The translations under genes were made by a program, and so were the position numbers. A stretch of 26,069 bases of DNA from Planctomycetes bacterium UBA1146. GTDB taxonomy: Bacteria; Planctomycetota; UBA8108; UBA1146. The stretch's first letter is position 1. The number at the start of each line of letters is the position of its first letter. The stretch covers positions 5,016 through 31,084 of the forward strand of contig DCAA01000003.1 in NCBI GenBank assembly GCA_002311345.1. Reading direction: 5' to 3'. The notes beneath the pieces were generated by a model that was given only the letters and a program-made list of their open reading frames with translations, was not told the DNA's origin and searched no databases. Positions 7,497 to 15,152 of this stretch are shown piece after piece.

Positions 7497-9857
7497 ATGA
7501 CACCTGAAGAAACGAATCCGTCACACCTGCTCGACACTCTCGACTGGGGTCCGGCACCCGAGGTCGCAAGCCAGGTAAGAGACTGGATCGAACGCAGTGG
7601 CAAGAACCCTGCCCATTTCATCGGCGGCGAGTGGGTCAGCCCCGCCAAGGCAAGTCGATTCCCATCTCGGTACCCCGCCACTGGTGAGGTGCTGAGAGAT
7701 GTACTGCAGGGAACCCCCGAAGATGTCGACAAGGCGGTGCAGGCCGCCCGCGGTGCACTCGCGGGCTGGCAACAACTGGGCACTGCGGGTCGGGCCCGTC
7801 ACCTCTATGCCATCGCACGTGCCATCCAGAAGGAGAGCCGCCTGTTTGCTGTGCTCGAAACCCTCGACAACGGCAAGCCGATCCGGGAGACGAGAGACAT
7901 CGACATCCCGCTGGTGATTCGGCACTTCTACCACCATGCCGGCTGGGCGCGGATTCTCGAGGAAACCGATCCCGGTGCCCAGCCCTGGGGAGTTTGTGGT
8001 CAGGTGATCCCGTGGAACTTCCCGCTGTTGATGCTGGCATGGAAGGTGGCCCCGGCACTGGCATGTGGCAACACGGTGGTGCTAAAACCGGCAGAGTGGA
8101 CCTCGCTGAGTGCACTCCTGTTCGCAGAGATCTGTGAAAAGGTTGGCCTACCTGCCGGAGTCTTCAACATCGTCACCGGGGATGGTGATACCGGCGCTGC
8201 CATCGTTTCGCATGCAGATATCGACAAGATCGCGTTCACCGGCTCGACCGAGGTCGGCAGGATCATCCGCAAGGTAACCGCTGGTACTGGTAAGGGACTC
8301 ACTCTCGAACTGGGTGGGAAAAGTCCCTTCATCATCTTCGAGGACGCCGATATCGACAGTGCCGTGGAAGGTCTTGTCGATGCCATCTGGTTCAATCAAG
8401 GTCAGGTGTGCTGCGCCGGTAGCCGGCTGCTGATCCAGGAATCGGTCGCCGATGTGGTTCACCGGAAGGTGGAAGAAAGGATGTCTCGGCTCAGAGTCGG
8501 TAATCCTCTCGACAAAGCGATCGACATGGGAGCTCTCGTCGATGAAGAACACCTCGCCAGAATCAAGGAAATGTGTGATCGAGCCATCGGTGAGGGATTG
8601 AAATGCGTTCAACCGAAAATCGATCTCCCGAAAGCGGGATACTGGTTCCTCCCCACCTTGTTCCCCGATGCACCGCTGACGTCCGAGATCGCTAGCGAGG
8701 AAGTTTTTGGACCTGTGCTCGTCTCCACGACCTTCCGGACCCCGTCCGAGGCGATCAAGATCGCCAATCACACCCGCTACGGACTCGCGGCCTCGGTCTG
8801 GAGCCAGGACATCGATACCGCCATCGAGATCGCCCGTCAGGTCAAGGCGGGAACCGTCTGGGTCAACGGCACCAACCTGTTCGATGCTTCCAGTGGCTTT
8901 GGTGGCATGAAGGAATCCGGTTTCGGACGTGAAGGAGGAAGAGAAGGCCTGCGTGCCTACCTTCGTCCCGATCGCCGTGATACCTCCGCCCAGGCCCCGG
9001 TGCCTGTCGGAGCGATCATCACCGCTACCGAAGGCGATGCCGCACTCGACCGCACCGCAAAACTGTTCATCGGAGGGAAACAGGTTCGCCCCGACGGAGG
9101 TTACTCTTTCGAAGTCAGATCCCCAGGGGGCGAACTGATCGGACTTGCCGGTCAGTCAAACCGAAAGGATGTCCGCAATGCGGTCGAGGCCGCCGGCCGC
9201 TCGGGTTGGGCTGGCATGACCGGTCATGCGAGGGCGCAGATTCTGTGGTTCATCGCAGAGAATCTCGAACCGAGATCGGGCCAGATCGCTCAGTTGATCG
9301 ATGAGATGACCGGCTGTGGTGAAGAAGCCGCCCGCGAAGAGGTAGCTGAAACCGTTGATCGCTGGACATGGTGGGCTTCCTGGGCCGACAAACACGACGG
9401 TGCGGTCCACGATGCTCCCATCCGCGGACTCGTACTCGCACTCCACGAGCCCTATGGAACCGCCGGATTGATCTGCCCGGAAACAAAACCACTGCTGGGA
9501 CTGGTCGCTTTCTGTGCACCGCTACTGGCGGCTGGAAACGCAGTCATCGCAATTCCATCGACCGCCTGTCTGGCCGCCGTGGAGATGTGCCGGGTCATCG
9601 AACACTCGGACCTCCTACCAGGAGCTCTCAACCTGCTCACCGGTGACGCTGCTGAGATCGGACCGGTGTTGGCAGCTCATGACGATGTCGATCTGCTCTG
9701 GTACGACTCGCAGGGAAATCTGGGCGCTGAACTGGAAACCGCCTCGGCCGGGAACATGAAGGTCTGCTGGTGTCCGGGAGATCCTTCCATTCGATCCCGA
9801 GAACTGCTCGACAGAAGCGTCCAGGTGAAGAATATCTGGCTCCCACACGGGATCTGA
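7497..9857 (+). CDS. ALDH16-like two-domain aldehyde dehydrogenase
   Basis: NAD(P)-dependent aldehyde dehydrogenase with a complete N-terminal domain and a second, shorter ALDH-like domain, the layout of the ALDH16 family; the 786-residue length also fits. In the first domain the cofactor and active-site residues are visible: Asn173 in IPWNFP, Lys197 in VLKPAEW, FTGSTEVG near 247-254, the general base Glu271 in LELGGKSPF and the nucleophile Cys305 in NQGQVCCAGSR. The second half (about 520-786) repeats the fold, starting with KLFIGGKQV, but I find no matching catalytic cysteine, as in ALDH16 proteins. I start at the ATG at 7497; a TTG at 7494 is also possible. The gene lies five bases after deoC with no strong ribosome site of its own, suggesting translational coupling. 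The pairing points to oxidation of acetaldehyde from deoxyribose breakdown. Confidence 0.88.
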   Translation: MTPEETNPSHLLDTLDWGPAPEVASQVRDWIERSGKNPAHFIGGEWVSPAKASRFPSRYPATGEVLRDVLQGTPEDVDKAVQAARGALAGWQQLGTAGRARHLYAIARAIQKESRLFAVLETLDNGKPIRETRDIDIPLVIRHFYHHAGWARILEETDPGAQPWGVCGQVIPWNFPLLMLAWKVAPALACGNTVVLKPAEWTSLSALLFAEICEKVGLPAGVFNIVTGDGDTGAAIVSHADIDKIAFTGSTEVGRIIRKVTAGTGKGLTLELGGKSPFIIFEDADIDSAVEGLVDAIWFNQGQVCCAGSRLLIQESVADVVHRKVEERMSRLRVGNPLDKAIDMGALVDEEHLARIKEMCDRAIGEGLKCVQPKIDLPKAGYWFLPTLFPDAPLTSEIASEEVFGPVLVSTTFRTPSEAIKIANHTRYGLAASVWSQDIDTAIEIARQVKAGTVWVNGTNLFDASSGFGGMKESGFGREGGREGLRAYLRPDRRDTSAQAPVPVGAIITATEGDAALDRTAKLFIGGKQVRPDGGYSFEVRSPGGELIGLAGQSNRKDVRNAVEAAGRSGWAGMTGHARAQILWFIAENLEPRSGQIAQLIDEMTGCGEEAAREEVAETVDRWTWWASWADKHDGAVHDAPIRGLVLALHEPYGTAGLICPETKPLLGLVAFCAPLLAAGNAVIAIPSTACLAAVEMCRVIEHSDLLPGALNLLTGDAAEIGPVLAAHDDVDLLWYDSQGNLGAELETASAGNMKVCWCPGDPSIRSRELLDRSVQVKNIWLPHGI

Positions 9858-9890
9858 GGCTTTTCGGTCAGTTCCACCAGATTGTCCTTT

Positions 9891-9931
9891 TCGACAAATC
9901 CACTCCCAGGAAGGTACATTTATTGGGAGTG
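9891..9931 (+). promoter_or_regulatory. Candidate promoter overlapped by an inverted repeat
   Basis: TCGACA at 9891-9896 and TACATT at 9915-9920 are 18 bases apart and resemble -35 and -10 boxes. A perfect inverted repeat, CACTCCCA at 9901-9908 with TGGGAGTG at 9924-9931, spans the -10 and the expected start point, as an operator would. The 122-base gap before the ATP-grasp gene is the largest in this plus-strand run, which makes an internal promoter plausible. The repeat could instead act as an RNA hairpin. Confidence 0.32.
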
Positions 9932-9979
9932 TTCGCCACCGAGAGAGCGATGCTCCAGACCCCTGAACGTGAGGTCATC

Positions 9980-11029
9980 ATGGAGATCGATTCCTCTAAA
10001 CTGTCCGCATTCGAGAGCGGAACTCCGGTAAAGGAAGCGACGGAATCCAATCTACCCCCGGGAGATGAGTTCGCCCCCAGCGTCGGCATCGTGTTCGAAA
10101 ACGATGCCTGGCTCTCTCCCCTCTTCGAGGCGATGAAAACAGCTGGAATCCCGTATGAACCCATCGATGTTCGTACCCATACCTTCGATCTCCTCCATGC
10201 ACGAAAACACATCCTCTATCTGAACCGTGTTTCTCCTTCCTCGTACCTTCGAGGAAATGACGGGGCCATCTCTCATGCTCATGCGCTGCTTGCCTCTCTG
10301 GAAGCCTCGGGAACCCAGGTGGTGAACGGATCGCGTTCTTTCCGTCTCGAAACAAGCAAGGTCGCCCAGCAACTTCTGATGAACAATCTCGGAGTCGATG
10401 TTCCCCGCACACATGTCGTCAGTAGTTGTGATGCCGTACGCGAAATCGTAAACAAACTGGTCTTCCCGCTGATTTTGAAACCGGATACTGGAGGTAGTGG
10501 TGCTTTTGTCAGGAGAATCGAGAACGAGGAGCATCTCCTGACTCTCCTCGATGACGAAAATGTATTCGCTCCAGGTCATCTGATGTTGCTACAAGAACTC
10601 GTGGTTTCCGAAGACGGAGCCATCGCGCGCGTCGAGTTCGTCGACGGAGAATTGCTGTTTGCGATGAAGGTAATACCACAGAACACCTTCAACCTGTGCC
10701 CTGCCGAAGCATGCCCGCGCAATCCCATCGAAGAGGGGGTCGAGCCGGATGCCATCTTCGAACCATGGCCCGATGTACCAGAGGACGCTGTAGCTCAGGC
10801 GAGGGAGATTCTTCGCGCCTCGCAACTCGACATCGGCGGTGTCGAATGGATGGACACTGCGGATGGTCGTCGGTGCTTCATCGACATCAATGCCACCAGC
10901 GTCTATCGTGAAGACATCCAGAAAGCCACCAAAGTGAATGGCTTCCTCAAGGTCTGCGAGTACCTCGCTCGAGAACTCGCCAAGGAGGACGCAAAAGCCC
11001 CGAACAAGAGGTGGCGCAAGGGAGTCTGA
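9980..11029 (+). CDS. ATP-grasp ligase of unknown substrate
   Basis: A 349-residue protein with an ATP-grasp fold, the family that joins a carboxylate to an amine, thiol or similar group through an acyl phosphate. Visible ATP-grasp features are FPLILKPDTGGSGAFVRRI near residues 162-180 with Lys167 and a glycine-rich loop, LLQELVV near 203-209, VEFVDGELLFAMK near 218-230, and the metal-binding end CFIDINATSVYRED near 299-312 (Asp302, Asn304). It is RimK-like in layout, but nothing in the N-terminal domain identifies a substrate. I start at the ATG at 9980 because GTGAGG lies a few bases upstream; the same frame is open further back into the preceding gene, and an ATG at 9950 is the alternative. 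Its TGA overlaps the ATG of the next gene in TGATG, so the ligase and oxidase are translated together and probably share a pathway. Confidence 0.78.
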   Translation: MEIDSSKLSAFESGTPVKEATESNLPPGDEFAPSVGIVFENDAWLSPLFEAMKTAGIPYEPIDVRTHTFDLLHARKHILYLNRVSPSSYLRGNDGAISHAHALLASLEASGTQVVNGSRSFRLETSKVAQQLLMNNLGVDVPRTHVVSSCDAVREIVNKLVFPLILKPDTGGSGAFVRRIENEEHLLTLLDDENVFAPGHLMLLQELVVSEDGAIARVEFVDGELLFAMKVIPQNTFNLCPAEACPRNPIEEGVEPDAIFEPWPDVPEDAVAQAREILRASQLDIGGVEWMDTADGRRCFIDINATSVYREDIQKATKVNGFLKVCEYLARELAKEDAKAPNKRWRKGV

Positions 11030-12207
11030 TGGAACAGCGCGATTTCGTCATCGTCGGCGGTGGCATCATGGGCGCGATGATGGCCCTCAGGCTCGCTGAA
11101 TCCGCATCGGGTAGCATTCTTCTGGTGGAGAAATCCTATCCCGGTGCCGGTTCAACGGGAAAATCGGGAGCCATTCTTCGCCAGCACTACTCTCACAAGG
11201 TAACCATCGGCATGGCACGCGAAAGCCTGCATTGGTATTGCGGGTTCGAGGATCAATACGGACTCGACATCTCTTTCAATCGTCCCGGCATGGCATTCAT
11301 CTGCAAAGAGACCGATCGTGAAAACCTGGAGCGCAATGTCCAGTTACAGCAATCCCTCGGAGTAGACACAACGGTCATCGATTCCCAAGCACTGAGAGAA
11401 CTTGAACCAGCAGGGTCCTTCGCGGATGAAGAATGTGCCGCATGGGAACCTGAAGCAGGAAATGTGAATCCTGTTCAGACGGTTCACGCCGTCCTGGATT
11501 GCGCAATCCGTGCCGGTGCAGATGTTCGGATCGGCGTTCGTGTCACTGGCTTCCTTCGCGATGGAGATCGCATCCAGGGCATCGAACTCGATGACGGCAA
11601 TTGTGTCGCAGCTGGAATGGTCATCGTCGCCGCTGGTCCCTGGGCAGGAAAACTGCTCGAAGAAGCAGGAGTCCCTCTACCCTTGCAAACACTGCGACCG
11701 GAACAGGCTTACTTCGAACCGCCTGCTGGAGCCAGGGAAAAGCGACTGATCTATGGTGACCTCACCAATGGTCTCTACTGGAAACCAGAACTTGCGGGGT
11801 GGACCCGTGTCGGTTTGCTCGACATGAACGATGATGCTGTTGTCGACGATCCAGACCACTATGACGAAGGTGTAAGTGGTGAATTCATCTCAAAATGCCG
11901 TGAGCGCCTTTCGAGAAGGTTACCCCACTACTGCATGTCTCCCTCCTGGGGAGGGGTCGCAGCCCTCTACACGGTAACACCCGATTCTCATCCGCTGATC
12001 GGACCGGTCCCTGGCCTCGAGGGAATATGGGTAGTGAGTGGATTCAGCGGACATGGCTTCAAGATGGCACCTGCGGTCGGCAGAGGTGTCGCCGCCGCGA
12101 TTGGAAATGACCAGGCGGGACACTTCGAGGCCAATTTCTTCGCTCCCGATCGATTCACCCGTAAGGCGCCCATCGAGGTGAGTTACGGTTACGGAATCCT
12201 GGGCTGA
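11029..12207 (+). CDS. FAD-dependent amine/amino-acid oxidoreductase (DAO family)
   Basis: A 392-residue flavoprotein of the D-amino-acid oxidase/glycine oxidase/sarcosine oxidase-beta group, which oxidises C-N bonds of small amines or amino acids. The N-terminus carries the FAD Rossmann motif FVIVGGGIMGAMMALRL near residues 6-22. TGKSGAILRQHYS follows near 44-56 in the usual flavin-contact region, and a typical closing motif VVSGFSGHGFKMAPAVG occurs near 334-350. No GcvT domain is attached, unlike the larger flavoprotein at 1423-3873. The ATG at 11029 overlaps the stop of the ATP-grasp gene by one base (TGATG), with AAGGGAG just upstream, so the two are coupled. The substrate is unknown; a secondary amine or an amino acid that feeds or follows the ligase is the simplest reading. 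Sure of the family, not of the reaction. Confidence 0.82.
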   Translation: MEQRDFVIVGGGIMGAMMALRLAESASGSILLVEKSYPGAGSTGKSGAILRQHYSHKVTIGMARESLHWYCGFEDQYGLDISFNRPGMAFICKETDRENLERNVQLQQSLGVDTTVIDSQALRELEPAGSFADEECAAWEPEAGNVNPVQTVHAVLDCAIRAGADVRIGVRVTGFLRDGDRIQGIELDDGNCVAAGMVIVAAGPWAGKLLEEAGVPLPLQTLRPEQAYFEPPAGAREKRLIYGDLTNGLYWKPELAGWTRVGLLDMNDDAVVDDPDHYDEGVSGEFISKCRERLSRRLPHYCMSPSWGGVAALYTVTPDSHPLIGPVPGLEGIWVVSGFSGHGFKMAPAVGRGVAAAIGNDQAGHFEANFFAPDRFTRKAPIEVSYGYGILG

Positions 12208-12217
12208 CCCGACCGCA

Positions 12218-12240
12218 TGCCAGGGGTATCCTCCTTGGCA
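12218..12240 (+). promoter_or_regulatory. Hairpin ending on the start codon of the first sulfatase
   Basis: TGCCAGGGG at 12218-12226 can pair with TCCTTGGCA at 12232-12240 over nine positions (two G-T wobbles) around a five-base loop. The last base is the A of the sulfatase ATG, and the only ribosome-site-like run (AGGGG) is buried in the stem. It could limit translation initiation or mark the 3' end of the upstream transcript. There is no T-tract. Confidence 0.4.
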
Positions 12241-13685
12241 TGAACAAATCCAACCTACTCATCTCAGTTGTGTTTCTGCTCGGTTTCTCCTCGCTTGAGG
12301 CAGGGGAAGTCTCCACAGCCAAGAGGCCACCCAACATCGTCATCGTTTTTACCGACGATCAGGGTTGGGGCGATCTTTCCTGCTACGGATCGAAACAGAT
12401 CCCGACGCCGCACATCGATCGGCTTGCTGCGGAAGGGATGCGTTTCACCGACTTCTACGTCAGCCAGCCAGTCTGCTCTGCTTCACGCTCTTCGCTTGTC
12501 TCGGGCTGCTATGCCAACCGTGTCGGGATCAGCGGGGCCCTCGCACCCTCATCCAGAATCGGACTCGATCCGCAAGAAATGACCATCGCCGAGGTCGTAA
12601 AACCGCTCGGGTATGCCACTGCCTGCTACGGTAAATGGCACCTGGGTCACCTGCCTCCCTTCTTGCCGACGCAACAGGGATTCGACGAGTATTGCGGGAT
12701 TCCATACAGCAACGATATGTGGCCCGGACATCCGGAGTCACCCAAGGCTTGGCCTCCCTTGCCCTGGTACGAACAAGACCAGGTCGATCGGATCATCGAG
12801 ACCCTCGATGATCAGGATGAGATCACTGCTGAGTTGACCCGCAGGGCGGTGAAGTTCATCCACGAGAACGCAGATGGACCGTTTCTTCTGTATGTGCCCC
12901 ATTCGATGCCTCATGTACCTCTGGGGATGTCCAACAAGTTCCGACAGACATCTCTCTACGGGCCTTATGGCGACGTGATCCGGGAGATCGATGACTCGGT
13001 CGGACAGATCCGTGCCGCACTGGAGGAGGAGCAAATTCTCGACAATACCCTCTTCATGTTCGCCTCGGACAATGGCCCCTGGCTCTCCTATGGTGACCAT
13101 GCTGGCACCACCGGAGGACTGAGAGAGGGTAAGGGCACCACCTGGGAGGGGGGAATTCGTGTTCCCTGTGTCGTTCGCCTCCCTGGTGTAGTCCCTGCTG
13201 GGAGTACTTGTTCGGTACCCTGCATGACCATCGACATCCTTCCGACGATTGTCGAGTTGACCGGAGGAACAGCACCAACGAGAAAAATCGACGGGGTCAG
13301 TATCCTTTCGCAATTGCGCGGTGATTTGACCGCTCCTCCACCGCATGAAGAACTCTACTTCTGGTACCACCGTGGGGACCTGGAAGCGATGCGGATGGGG
13401 AAGTGGAAACTTCACTTTCCGCATAAGTACCGCAGCCTCGAGGGACGTGAGCCGGGGAACAATGGCATCCCTGCCAAGTACAACTACAACATCGAAACCG
13501 AACTCGCCCTGTATGACCTCTCTTCGGATCCAGCGGAATCACAAGATGTGAAATCAAAACACCCAGGAGTGGTCGTCGAGATGGCAGCACGCGCCGCCAA
13601 GATGCGGGAAAAATTGGGAGACCGACTTTCCAAGGTGAACGGATCCGAGGTCCGCAAACCCGGGCGCGTCGAGAAACAGCAATAG
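12240..13685 (+). CDS. Secreted type I sulfatase (arylsulfatase-like, CxAxR)
   Basis: S1-family sulfatase that hydrolyses sulfate esters, exported by an N-terminal signal peptide (MNKSNLLISVVFLLGFSSLEA). The 481-residue length is typical. The formylglycine site is VCSASRSSLVSG with Cys79, the C-x-A-x-R variant of the signature. Calcium and catalytic residues follow the family: NIVIVFTDDQGWGD near 32-45 (Asp39, Asp40), YGKWHLGH, HSMPHVPLG, and FASDNGPWLSYGDHAGTTGG followed by EGGIRVP. The substrate is not readable, but marine sulfated polysaccharides are the usual target of such enzymes. A maturing formylglycine-generating enzyme is needed and is not in the window. The second sulfatase begins two bases after its stop, so the pair is co-expressed. 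No good Shine-Dalgarno site precedes the ATG; a hairpin sits there instead. Confidence 0.93.
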   Translation: MNKSNLLISVVFLLGFSSLEAGEVSTAKRPPNIVIVFTDDQGWGDLSCYGSKQIPTPHIDRLAAEGMRFTDFYVSQPVCSASRSSLVSGCYANRVGISGALAPSSRIGLDPQEMTIAEVVKPLGYATACYGKWHLGHLPPFLPTQQGFDEYCGIPYSNDMWPGHPESPKAWPPLPWYEQDQVDRIIETLDDQDEITAELTRRAVKFIHENADGPFLLYVPHSMPHVPLGMSNKFRQTSLYGPYGDVIREIDDSVGQIRAALEEEQILDNTLFMFASDNGPWLSYGDHAGTTGGLREGKGTTWEGGIRVPCVVRLPGVVPAGSTCSVPCMTIDILPTIVELTGGTAPTRKIDGVSILSQLRGDLTAPPPHEELYFWYHRGDLEAMRMGKWKLHFPHKYRSLEGREPGNNGIPAKYNYNIETELALYDLSSDPAESQDVKSKHPGVVVEMAARAAKMREKLGDRLSKVNGSEVRKPGRVEKQQ

Positions 13686-13687
13686 TG

Positions 13688-15073
13688 ATGAGCACTTTCG
13701 TGAAGATCCTGCCCATCGCATTACTGTCCCTGCTCGCCAGTTGTACCCTCGCAATCCGGGAAGATTCGAGGCCTCCTAGCATCATCTACATCATGGCGGA
13801 TGATCTCGGCTGGGGAGATCTTGGTTGTTACGGTCAGCAACTGCTGCAAACCCCCAGGATCGATCAGTTTGCCCGTGAGGGGATCCGCTTCACCGATCAC
13901 TACTCGGGGCATACCGTGTGCCGACCTAGCCGACTGGTACTCTGGACCGGAATGCATTCGGGCCACACCGCTCTGCAATCCAATGCCTACTACCAATTCG
14001 AAGGTGGCGAGAGAACCGTCGTCGAGATCCTCAAGGAGGCAGGATATGCCACTGCCGGATGCGGCAAGTGGGCGATGGGGAGGTTGGGTTCAGCAGGCCA
14101 CCCCAACAAGAAGGGTTTCGACGACTGGTTTGGTTATCTCGATCAAGGGGATGCTCACAACTACTATCCGACCCACCTGTGGCACAACGACCAGAAGATC
14201 CCGCTTGCAGGAAACGTGACCGCCGGAAAAAAGGGGAGCAAGGCGTTCTACTCGGTGGAGAGAGAAACCTATTCCCACGATGTGATCGTCGATTGGCTGC
14301 TCGCATGGATCCGAGAGCACGCCTCGGTACCTTTTCTGATGCACGCCCACCTGACCATCCCGCATACCAACAATGAGCAAGGAGGAGCGACCGGCAACGG
14401 CATGGAGGTCCCCGATCTGGGTGTGTACTCAACCAGAGACTGGCCAGAACCGGAGAAGGGATTCGCTGCGATGATCTCTCTGCTGGACCGGGACGTCGGT
14501 AGAATCCTCGACCTTCTTGCCGAACTCGGGATTGAAAAAGAAACTCTCGTGATCTTCACATCCGACAACGGTCCTCATTCAGAAGGCGGACATGACCACG
14601 AGTACTTCAACTCCAATGGTCCTTTTCGTGGATACAAGAGAGACCTGCTCGAAGGTGGAATCCGTGTACCGATGCTGGCTCGCTGGCCCGGCATGATCGC
14701 TGCTGGTTCTACCAGTGATCACCCATCCAGTTTTCAGGACTTCCTGCCCACCGCATGTGATCTCGCCGACATTCCAGTTCCGGATGGAATCGATGGCATC
14801 AGTTACCTACCAACCATGCTTGGACAAAAGGGACAACGATCTCACGAGCAACTGTACTGGCGCTTCAAGGAAGAAGAAGCTCTCAGGAGGGGTCGCTGGA
14901 AGATCCTCCGCAAGAGTCCGGGTGCTCCGGTGATCCTCCATGATCTCCAGGAGGACCCGGGGGAAGAACAAAATCTTACAGATTCTCACCCGGGTGTAGC
15001 AGAAGACTTACTCGAGCGGATGAACGGTATCCGATATCAAATCGAAGAAGCCGAGGGGAATCCCCGCGAGTAA
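13688..15073 (+). CDS. Sulfatase, probable lipoprotein (CxPxR)
   Basis: Second S1-family sulfatase, 461 residues from the ATG at 13688 (a GTG at 13685 overlaps the previous stop and is an alternative). The N-terminus has a hydrophobic segment ending in LLASC, a plausible lipobox with Cys19, so the enzyme may be lipid-anchored rather than free. The formylglycine signature is TVCRPSRLVLWTG with Cys78, the classical C-x-P-x-R form and therefore different from its neighbour. Other motifs are YIMADDLGWGDLGCYG near 34-49, CGKWAMGRLG (the usual KWHLG is KWAMG), GYLDQGDAHNYYP, AHLTIPHTNN, FTSDNGPHSEGGHDHEYF and EGGIRVPMLARWPGM. It probably removes a different sulfate group from the same polymer as the upstream sulfatase; this is an inference from pairing and co-transcription. 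Confidence 0.92.
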   Translation: MSTFVKILPIALLSLLASCTLAIREDSRPPSIIYIMADDLGWGDLGCYGQQLLQTPRIDQFAREGIRFTDHYSGHTVCRPSRLVLWTGMHSGHTALQSNAYYQFEGGERTVVEILKEAGYATAGCGKWAMGRLGSAGHPNKKGFDDWFGYLDQGDAHNYYPTHLWHNDQKIPLAGNVTAGKKGSKAFYSVERETYSHDVIVDWLLAWIREHASVPFLMHAHLTIPHTNNEQGGATGNGMEVPDLGVYSTRDWPEPEKGFAAMISLLDRDVGRILDLLAELGIEKETLVIFTSDNGPHSEGGHDHEYFNSNGPFRGYKRDLLEGGIRVPMLARWPGMIAAGSTSDHPSSFQDFLPTACDLADIPVPDGIDGISYLPTMLGQKGQRSHEQLYWRFKEEEALRRGRWKILRKSPGAPVILHDLQEDPGEEQNLTDSHPGVAEDLLERMNGIRYQIEEAEGNPRE

Positions 15074-15100
15074 TCAGTAACCCACGTGAAGAAGTGGCCC

Positions 15101-15140
15101 TACCCGCGGTGAGGGAGTGTCGATCCCCTCACCGCGGGTA
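15101..15140. terminator. Perfect 15-bp hairpin between converging genes, likely bidirectional terminator
   Basis: TACCCGCGGTGAGGG at 15101-15115 is exactly complementary to CCCTCACCGCGGGTA at 15126-15140, with a 10-base loop. It lies in the 79-base gap between the second sulfatase (plus) and the secreted protein gene (minus), placed to end transcription from both sides. Neither side has a run of Ts, so it may act as a roadblock or RNA-protecting stem rather than a classical intrinsic terminator. Confidence 0.7.
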
Positions 15141-15152
15141 CGACCGTCCGGA

